From the NCBI GenBank assembly GCA_002385675.1, contig DGDY01000268.1:1-5933 (forward strand): 5,933 bases of DNA, given 5' to 3'. The notes under the pieces were generated by a model, which made no database searches, was not told the DNA's origin, and saw nothing but the letters and a program-made list of their open reading frames with translations. The stretch is from Anaerolineales bacterium UBA3940 (lineage in GTDB: Bacteria; Chloroflexota; Anaerolineae; Aggregatilineales; UBA3940). Both the position numbers and the translations under genes were made by a program. Positions 1 to 4,520 of this stretch are shown here, piece by piece. How positions within the stretch are numbered: position 1 is the stretch's first letter; every line of letters begins with the position of its first letter.

Positions 1-638
<638 letters not shown>

Positions 639-705
639 CGCGCCCGGAAGCGGGCAGGTGGTAGCGAAAGAACGCGCTGTGAGTGAGTCTGAGAGTTGAG
701 GAATT

Positions 706-2085
706 ATGGAAAGACGGATGGCTCGTTTCGTGGCCGGGCTGAGGGCGTCAGGCGTGCGAGTGTCTATCGCCGAGAGTGAGGACGCGTGGCGGGCGGTCGA
801 GCACATCGGCGTGACCGACCGGCGGCTGTTCTACCTCACCCTGCGCTCGACGCTCGTCAAAGAGGCGGAGGACTTCCCCATCTTTGACGAGTTGTTCCCG
901 CTGTACTTCGGTACGGATGTCCCGCCGCTGCTCAACCCGCAGGCCGAACTGAACGAAGAAGAACAGGAGATGCTGCGCAATGCGCTGCAGCAGCTTGCCG
1001 ACGAGCTTTCCGAACTGCTCTCGTGGCTGCTGAGCGGCCAGGGCCCAACGGAGGAGGAGCTTCAGGACCTCGCGGAGCAGGCTGGTATGCAGAATGCCGA
1101 CGCGCCCTACCAGGCCCAGTGGTACGCCCGCCGCATGCAGCGCCTGCTCGGCTGGGAGCAGCTTGAAAAGGTGCTGGAGATGCTGTGGGAGATGCTGGCG
1201 CAGATGGGCATGGACCCGGAAACGCTGGCGCGTCTCCAGCAGCAGGTGGCGCAGAATCAGGAGGCGCTCGGCGAGCAGCTTGAGCAGTTCGCCGGGCAGC
1301 AGATTCAGGACAACCGGGCCGAGCAGTGGCGGCACCGGCGCGAAACCGCCCATGACCTGATGCAGCGCTCGTTCAGTTCACTGAACGAGCACGAGCTGGA
1401 TGTGCTGCGCGACCAGGTGCGGCGGCTTGCGGCGCGGCTGCGCTCCCGCGCGGCCCTGCGCCAGAAGCGCGGCAAGCGCGGCAAGCTCGACACCAAGGCG
1501 ACGATCCGGGCCAACCTCAAGTATGGCGGCGTGCCGCTCGAACTGAGGCTGCGCCGCAAGCGTCGCAAGCCCAAGCTCGTGATGTTCCTCGACGTGAGCA
1601 CGTCGATGCGCCCCGTCGCGGAGTTCTTCCTGCGGCTGCTCTACCAGCTTCAGGACCAGGTGCAGAAGTCGCGCAGCTTCGCCTATATCGACCACCTGGA
1701 GGACGTGACGGCGGACCTCAAGACGCAGACGATGGAAGGCGCGGTCCAGACGGTGCTGACCAAGCTGCCGCCCGGCTACTACAGCACGGACTTCGGCAAC
1801 AGCCTGCGCCAGTTCACGTCGGAGCATCTCTCCACGGTTGACCAGCGCACGACGGTGATCGTGCTGGGTGACGCCCGCAACAACTATCGCGACCCGGCAC
1901 TGGACGCCTTCGCGGAGATCAGCAAGCGGGCGCGCCGCGTGATCTGGATGACGCCGGAGTACTCGGCGCAGTGGGGCACGGGTGACAGCGACATGCTGGA
2001 GTACGTGCCGCTCTGCACCGAGGTCTTTCAGGTGCGCAACCTCAACCAGCTTGCCAACGCCATTGACAACATGCTGGCGTCCTGA
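706..2085 (+). CDS. CoxE-like VWA-domain protein, partner of the MoxR/CoxD ATPase
   Basis: This 459-residue protein has three parts. Residues 1-75 form a short N-terminal domain. Residues 80-255 are very rich in Glu, Gln and Leu, probably long helices, ending in a basic stretch. Residues 290-459 form a VWA domain. The metal-ion-dependent adhesion site is intact: DVSTS (D296, S298, S300), a Thr in STDFGNSL (T361), and Asp in GDARNN (D389). The segment LDTKATIRANLKYGG before the VWA domain is typical of the CoxE family (PF05762). Such proteins work with MoxR ATPases as substrate adaptors during maturation of metal enzymes or other complexes in the cytoplasm. No signal peptide or membrane segment is seen. 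GAGGA at 698-702 lies only 3 bases before ATG 706; ATG 718 (residue 5) is an alternative start with a longer spacer. A small GCCCG/CGGGC hairpin (642-655) lies in the gap after the ATPase gene. Confidence 0.93.
   Translation: MERRMARFVAGLRASGVRVSIAESEDAWRAVEHIGVTDRRLFYLTLRSTLVKEAEDFPIFDELFPLYFGTDVPPLLNPQAELNEEEQEMLRNALQQLADELSELLSWLLSGQGPTEEELQDLAEQAGMQNADAPYQAQWYARRMQRLLGWEQLEKVLEMLWEMLAQMGMDPETLARLQQQVAQNQEALGEQLEQFAGQQIQDNRAEQWRHRRETAHDLMQRSFSSLNEHELDVLRDQVRRLAARLRSRAALRQKRGKRGKLDTKATIRANLKYGGVPLELRLRRKRRKPKLVMFLDVSTSMRPVAEFFLRLLYQLQDQVQKSRSFAYIDHLEDVTADLKTQTMEGAVQTVLTKLPPGYYSTDFGNSLRQFTSEHLSTVDQRTTVIVLGDARNNYRDPALDAFAEISKRARRVIWMTPEYSAQWGTGDSDMLEYVPLCTEVFQVRNLNQLANAIDNMLAS
1367..1390. repeat. 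Perfect 11-bp inverted repeat inside the VWA gene
   Basis: GCTCGTTCAGT (1367-1377) and ACTGAACGAGC (1380-1390) are exact reverse complements with TC between them. As RNA this would fold as a 10-bp stem with a TTCA tetraloop. It falls in the coding stretch for the RSFSSLNEHE part of the VWA protein. No T-run follows, so it is not an intrinsic terminator. Function unknown. Confidence 0.8.
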
Positions 2086-2108
2086 TCCTGCCAGACGTTT
2101 GGCGATGC

Positions 2109-2172
2109 GCGGGGCGGGTGTAATGATGCAGTCGGTGCGGAGCATCGCGCATCACCCGCCCCGCTGTTATTT
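2109..2172 (+). terminator. Putative intrinsic terminator of the ATPase-VWA operon
   Basis: GCGGGGCGGGTG (2109-2120) pairs perfectly with CACCCGCCCCGC (2153-2164), giving a 12-bp GC-rich stem. The 32-base loop can itself fold through GATGC (2125-2129) and GCATC (2142-2146). TGTTATTT (2165-2172) follows directly, a moderate T-rich tail. It begins 24 bases after the VWA stop codon and precedes the M23 gene, a sensible place for a transcript end. The large loop and interrupted T-run keep this below certain. Confidence 0.65.
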
Positions 2173-2242
2173 CCGGGCCAGGGGCCTGGAACCTTGCTTC
2201 CCCGCTCTGCGTAGACCCTCACGAGCTTGACGACCATGCCGC

Positions 2243-2251
2243 AGAGAGGAG
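2243..2251 (+). promoter_or_regulatory. Ribosome-binding site that fixes the GTG start of the M23 gene
   Basis: AGAGAGGAG lies 6 bases before GTG 2258. The good site and spacing, together with a hydrophobic N-terminus directly after, support GTG 2258 as the start. Confidence 0.8.
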
Positions 2252-2257
2252 ACTCGC

Positions 2258-3169
2258 GTGCTGCTACCCATCCTGAGCATCCTCATTGTTCTCGTTTTCT
2301 TTCCGGCCTATCTCATCTATACGCTGCTGACCGGGCGCAGGCGGGACCGGCTCTCGTGGCTGCTGGAAGTGCTGATGGGCGCGGCCTTCGTGCTGCTGGT
2401 GACGCTCATCGGGCGCTGGGACTGGCTCAGCATCTACCTGCGGTTTGTGCCGCTCGTCCTGTATGCCGGGGCGGTGGTGCTGTCCTACCGCCGCGTGCGC
2501 GAGCTGCCGTTCCGCGCCGAAAGCGGTGCGCGGGCGGAGTGGGTGAGCGGTGCGCTCGGCACGCTACTGGCGGCGGGGATGCTGGGCGTCAGCGTGAGCG
2601 GATGGTTCGTCGCCAGAGAGCCGGTGCAGCTTGCCTTCCCATTTCGGGGCGGCGCGTACTACGTGGCGCAGGGCGGCAGCAGCTTCATCGTGAACTACCA
2701 CCGCTCTCACCCGGAGCAGGCCTTCGCCGCCGACATCACGAAGCTCAACGCGGCGGGGGCGCGGGCGGCGGGCTTCCGCCCTGCTGCGCTGGAGCGCTAC
2801 GCCATCTTCGGCGAGCCGGTGTACAGCCCGTGCGAGGGCGAGGTTGTCTCTGCCGAGGGCAGCCTGCCCGACCTGACCCCGCCGGAGCGCGACCCGGAGA
2901 ACCCGCCCGGCAACCATGTCGCCATCGCCTGCCAGGGTGTGACGGTCGTGCTGGCGCACCTGCAGCAGGGCAGCGTCACCGTCGAGCCGGGGGATACCGT
3001 GACGAACGGGCAGATGCTGGGCCGTATCGGGAACTCCGGCAACACCGACGAGCCGCACCTGCACATCCATGCCTTTGAGGGCGGCGTGATGGGCGAGGAA
3101 CTCGGCGCGGGCGTGCCGGTGTCCTTCGAGGGTCGGATGCCGGTGCGGAACATGGTCTACCGGCGCTGA
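2258..3169 (+). CDS. Membrane-anchored M23-family (LytM-like) metallopeptidase
   Basis: This 303-residue protein begins with about four hydrophobic segments (residues 3-24, 34-52, 57-76 and 95-118), with basic RRRDR after the first. An M23 peptidase domain follows from about 130 to 300. The catalytic signature is recognisable: NYH (H148), then D159 in AFAADI; H234 in VVLAHL; and HLHIH (H267, H269, H271), with the barrel-sandwich motifs PVYSPCEGEVV and VEPGDTVTNGQMLGRIGNSG between them. M23 enzymes are zinc endopeptidases, mostly cutting peptidoglycan cross-links, so an envelope role with the domain facing outward is likely. In the classical motif the first His and Asp are 4 residues apart (HxxxD); here they are 8 (H151) or 11 (H148) apart, a longer loop that I recall from some M23 subfamilies. 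It starts 88 bases after the preceding hairpin and is followed after 48 bases by the nuclease-like gene. No clear promoter was found upstream. Confidence 0.9.
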   Translation: MLLPILSILIVLVFFPAYLIYTLLTGRRRDRLSWLLEVLMGAAFVLLVTLIGRWDWLSIYLRFVPLVLYAGAVVLSYRRVRELPFRAESGARAEWVSGALGTLLAAGMLGVSVSGWFVAREPVQLAFPFRGGAYYVAQGGSSFIVNYHRSHPEQAFAADITKLNAAGARAAGFRPAALERYAIFGEPVYSPCEGEVVSAEGSLPDLTPPERDPENPPGNHVAIACQGVTVVLAHLQQGSVTVEPGDTVTNGQMLGRIGNSGNTDEPHLHIHAFEGGVMGEELGAGVPVSFEGRMPVRNMVYRR

Positions 3170-3217
3170 GGTGATGTGGCATTTTGCGCGGTGGGCCGGG
3201 CGTGCTAGGATCTCGGC

Positions 3218-3703
3218 ATGACTTATGACTTTGATCGCCAGCTTGCCGAGGGTGAGGCAGGCGAGGCCTTCCTCGATGAGTTCTTCCGGCGGCGCGGGCA
3301 TACCGTCCGCCCGGCCACGCGGGAGGAGCAGCGGCAGGGCATCGACCGCTTCATCATCACGCCGTCGGGCCGTAAGATGAAGGTCGAGTATAAGACCGAC
3401 CACATCGCCGCCCGGACGGGCAACGCCTTCGTCGAAACCGTCTCCGTGGATACCGCCGGTAAGATGGGCTGGGCGCTCACCTCCCAGGCGGATTACCTCG
3501 TCTACTTCATCCCCGGCCAGATGATCGTCGTGCTGCCGCTGCGCTCGCTGCGCTGGGCGCTGCCGGGCTGGATGCGCGAGTACCCGGTGCGGACCGCCGC
3601 CAACAACGGCTACACCACACACGGGCTGCTCGTGCCGCTCGCCGCGCTGCTGGAGTACGCCGTGCAGACCTTCCACCTCAACGGGGAGGCGGGCGGCGAG
3701 TAG
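3218..3703 (+). CDS. Small PD-(D/E)XK nuclease-superfamily protein
   Basis: A 161-residue soluble protein. An N-terminal helix (residues 9-27, GEAGEAFLDEFFRRRG) is followed by the core signature: D43 in QGIDRFII, a turn, then E57 and K59 in KVEYKTD. This D...ExK pattern with a leading Glu-containing helix is the hallmark of the PD-(D/E)XK nuclease fold, which binds Mg2+ to cut DNA or RNA. The continuation TGNAFVE (with E73) and TSQADYLVYFIP resembles small phage-type and Holliday-resolvase-like members, in which ADYxVY packs on the core. ATG 3218 has AGGA (3207-3210) at 7 bases. A weak TAGGAT (3206-3211) could also act as a -10 box for a nearly leaderless transcript, with only a poor -35 (TTGCGC, 3184-3189). 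Substrate and pathway cannot be told from sequence. No helicase, methylase or partner gene adjoins it. The fold assignment is fairly sure; catalytic activity is inferred. Confidence 0.82.
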   Translation: MTYDFDRQLAEGEAGEAFLDEFFRRRGHTVRPATREEQRQGIDRFIITPSGRKMKVEYKTDHIAARTGNAFVETVSVDTAGKMGWALTSQADYLVYFIPGQMIVVLPLRSLRWALPGWMREYPVRTAANNGYTTHGLLVPLAALLEYAVQTFHLNGEAGGE

Positions 3704-3762
3704 CCCGCCAGTGCACACCCTGGCCACCTGACCAGTATTCCCGAGCTGGCGCGATTCGGGGG

Positions 3763-3792
3763 TTGACATGGCGAAAAAAGCCATGATACACT
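3763..3792 (+). promoter_or_regulatory. Strong sigma-70-type promoter with extended -10
   Basis: A perfect -35 box TTGACA (3763-3768) is followed after 18 bases by TACACT (3787-3792), which matches 4 of 6 consensus -10 positions and is preceded by the extended -10 dinucleotide TG (3784-3785) at the right distance. The spacer carries six A's in a row. Transcription should start near 3799. This is the most consensus-like promoter seen in the window. Confidence 0.8.
3767..3785. promoter_or_regulatory. Operator-like palindrome in the promoter spacer
   Basis: CATGGC (3767-3772) and GCCATG (3780-3785) are exact inverted repeats separated by GAAAAAA. They sit exactly between the promoter elements, overlapping the end of the -35 box and the TG of the extended -10. 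A dimeric repressor bound here would block RNA polymerase. The position is suggestive; the arms are only 6 bp, so this remains a candidate. Confidence 0.45.
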
Positions 3793-3840
3793 GACACTTG
3801 GTTTGTAATGGGCAAACCCTTGATCCTGACGATGCCTAAA

Positions 3841-3847
3841 AAGGAGG
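3841..3847 (+). promoter_or_regulatory. Consensus Shine-Dalgarno AAGGAGG before the 32-codon ORF, with complementary segments downstream
   Basis: AAGGAGG lies 8 bases before ATG 3856, an ideal site that favours this ATG over the in-frame ATGs at 3808 and 3832. Two later segments of the same transcript could cover it: GTGCGCCT (3935-3942) pairs with 3845-3852, and CTCCTT (3964-3969) is an exact complement of AAGGAG (3841-3846), extendable by one G-U pair. Confidence 0.6.
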
Positions 3848-3855
3848 CGCACAAG

Positions 3856-3954
3856 ATGCAGAGCACAGCCGCTATCTTCTGCTACGGCGCTGCTGCTGCC
3901 TACATTGGCGGCGGGTTCGTTGTGCCTGCTCGGAGTGCGCCTGGCGATCGTTAG
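3856..3954 (+). CDS. Possible 32-residue hydrophobic small protein or leader peptide
   Basis: ATG 3856 to TAG 3952-3954 encodes MQSTAAIFCYGAAAAYIGGG and 12 more residues. Residues 5-24 are almost entirely small or hydrophobic and could form one membrane segment; the tail (PARSAPGDR) is polar and basic. It has the best Shine-Dalgarno site in the window and its own promoter and terminator. In-frame ATGs at 3808 and 3832 would give 48 or 40 residues but lack good sites, and 3808 lies in the 5' hairpin. Four consecutive Ala codons (residues 12-15) would suit an attenuator peptide; a lone hydrophobic segment would suit a membrane small protein or type I toxin. I recognise no family. The coding call is uncertain because the same bases form RNA pairings. 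Confidence 0.45.
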   Translation: MQSTAAIFCYGAAAAYIGGGFVVPARSAPGDR

Positions 3955-3981
3955 GTTACAGTTCTCCTTACTGAACCCTCG

Positions 3982-4017
3982 CGGTCACAGGCCACCACCG
4001 GCCCTGTGACCGTTTTT
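3982..4017 (+). terminator. Intrinsic terminator of the small transcription unit
   Basis: CGGTCACAGG (3982-3991) pairs with CCTGTGACCG (4003-4012) as a 10-bp stem. It extends by two more pairs (CC/GG) across a bulged C around an ACCACC loop, and TTTTT (4013-4017) follows at once. This is a textbook rho-independent terminator for the + strand; the other strand lacks a T-run. Confidence 0.92.
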
Positions 4018-4188
4018 GATTCAACTCTCACCGAGACGAACCAGACGGTTACACTCCCGAAGGGAGGGGGCGTGCTCCGACGCTGGCAGCACAGCTAGCA
4101 GAGGGGCGCTTTTTCGTGTGGTTAGTGATGGGATGATGAATCAGAGATGAGTGGTCGAGACAACGCACGACTCGAGGGGATGGAGAAG
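4018..4188. other. Intergenic stretch between the small transcription unit and the next gene
   Basis: No convincing gene or complete promoter was found. A TACACT (4050-4055) repeats the -10 of the strong promoter but has no matching -35. A very purine-rich GGGAGGGGG (4062-4070) precedes GTG 4072, which opens only 8 codons (VLRRWQHS) before TAG 4096-4098. GTGCT/AGCAC can pair across this mini-ORF (4072-4076 with 4088-4092). These are weak hints of a leader region for the following gene. Confidence 0.4.
4174..4180 (+). promoter_or_regulatory. Ribosome-binding site favouring the 4189 start
   Basis: GAGGGGA lies 8 bases before ATG 4189. The in-frame ATG at 4147 has no comparable site, and ATG 4180 overlaps this one. 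The shorter 77-residue product is therefore preferred. Confidence 0.55.
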
Positions 4189-4422
4189 ATGTACAACCAG
4201 CGGCAGAACCCCAAACAAAAGAGCCAGTTGAGCCGTGAGGAGATGGCTCTATACCTGGCTGCTCGCTTTGCCATGGCGCTGATGCAGAACGCGCTCATGG
4301 AAGCTGTGCAGTACGCCGACGACCTCGGCGGGCTGCAGGCGGGTGACATCCGCATCGACAGGCGGCTGCCGCAGGCGGGCCTGCCTGAGATGGGGCGCGC
4401 ACCGGCTGGTGACTTGCTGTAG
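4189..4422 (+). CDS. Small hypothetical protein, 77 residues
   Basis: I do not recognise this protein. From ATG 4189 it has a polar, Gln/Asn/Lys-rich N-terminus (residues 1-14), then one likely amphipathic helix rich in Ala, Met and Leu (about 15-46, SREEMALYLAARFAMALMQN and on), and a proline-containing tail ending PAGDLL. Charged residues within the helix argue against a membrane segment; a helical dimer or partner-binding protein is possible. Third codon positions are mostly G or C, like the neighbouring genes, which supports real coding. An upstream start at 4147 would add 14 residues. No clear promoter was found; it lies 172 bases after the terminator of the small transcription unit and 98 bases before the acetyltransferase gene. 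The opposite strand is also open here (4122-4472) but lacks any sign of a family. Confidence 0.6.
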   Translation: MYNQRQNPKQKSQLSREEMALYLAARFAMALMQNALMEAVQYADDLGGLQAGDIRIDRRLPQAGLPEMGRAPAGDLL

Positions 4423-4460
4423 CATCGCGGCGCCAGCCGGGCAGGCCCGGCCCGGCGATG
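4402..4460. repeat. Competing inverted repeats at the end of the small gene
   Basis: Outer CATCGC/GCGATG (4423-4428 with 4455-4460) and inner GCCGGG/CCCGGC (4436-4441 with 4446-4451, CAGG loop) form one hairpin just after the stop codon. Alternatively CCGGCTGG (4402-4409) pairs perfectly with CCAGCCGG (4433-4440); this overlaps the inner stem, so the two folds exclude each other. No T-run follows, so this is not a standard intrinsic terminator. Confidence 0.55.
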
Positions 4461-4463
4461 GTG

Positions 4464-4495
4464 CCGCTTCAAGCGGTTAGGACCAGGACTAGGAC
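4464..4495. repeat. Palindrome and triple hexamer repeat upstream of the acetyltransferase
   Basis: CCGCTT/AAGCGG (4464-4469 with 4471-4476) is a perfect 6-bp palindrome around one C. Three copies of AGGAC spaced exactly 6 bases apart follow (starting at 4479, 4485 and 4491). They end 25 bases before the start codon at 4521. They could be an operator or part of the untranslated leader; no promoter consensus is evident beside them. Confidence 0.5.
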
Positions 4496-4510
4496 GCTCG
4501 TACTCGTAAA

Positions 4511-4515
4511 GGGAG
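4511..4515 (+). promoter_or_regulatory. Ribosome-binding site that decides the acetyltransferase start
   Basis: GGGAG (within AAAGGGAG, 4508-4515) is 5 bases before ATG 4521. The reading frame is open back to ATG 4458, but that ATG sits in the hairpin and repeat region and would add 21 residues with no resemblance to a GNAT N-terminus. Confidence 0.75.
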
Positions 4516-4520
4516 ACAGG

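Larger units (their letters stand above)
3799..4017 (+). ncRNA. Candidate structured small RNA or dual-function transcript, about 220 nt
   Basis: A strong promoter and an intrinsic terminator define one short transcript. By-eye pairing gives: a 5' hairpin GGTTTG/CAAACC (3800-3805 with 3813-3818); a long-range stem AGGCGCAC/GTGCGCCT (3845-3852 with 3935-3942, 8 bp perfect); a second stem inside it (3858-3867 with 3921-3929, 9 bp with A3862 bulged); an inner hairpin (3893-3900 with 3907-3914, 8 bp with two G-U pairs); a small CAGT/ACTG hairpin whose loop is TCTCCTT (3959-3973); and the terminator. It does not match 6S RNA, SRP RNA, tmRNA or RNase P as far as I can recognise. The same RNA contains a possible 32-codon ORF, so it may be coding, regulatory or both. 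The transcript boundaries are well supported; function is unknown. Confidence 0.55.

Noticed and set aside
1378..2145. Open frame on the - strand (255 codons) under the VWA gene
   Set aside because: It is a shadow of a well-supported CDS, low-complexity and His/Arg/Val-rich, with no recognisable motif.
2227..3078. Second + strand frame (283 codons) overlapping the M23 gene
   Set aside because: The M23 frame has transmembrane segments and the HxH zinc motif; this frame is Arg/Gly/Ala-rich noise.
2564..3784. Long open frame on the - strand (406 codons) under the M23 and nuclease genes
   Set aside because: It is antisense to two genes with clear catalytic motifs, has an Arg/His/Ala-rich composition typical of GC-rich shadow frames, and shows no domain motif.
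3678..3866. Open frame on the - strand (62 codons) across the strong promoter
   Set aside because: It starts at GTG without a ribosome-binding site and runs antisense through the promoter and the nuclease 3' end; no motif seen.
3799..4017. Small transcript as 6S RNA, SRP RNA, tmRNA or RNase P
   Set aside because: The ends do not pair with each other as in 6S RNA, the SRP domain IV tetraloop motif is absent, no tRNA-like ends exist, and it is too short for RNase P.
4122..4472. Open frame on the - strand (116 codons) opposite the 77-residue gene
   Set aside because: It is Ser/Arg/Pro-rich with no motif. The + strand frame has a ribosome-binding site and plausible codon use, though neither is proven.
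4458..4520. Upstream ATG giving a 363-residue acetyltransferase
   Set aside because: The 21 added residues are encoded by hairpin and repeat sequence, have no ribosome-binding site and do not resemble a GNAT N-terminus. GGGAG before 4521 decides the start.
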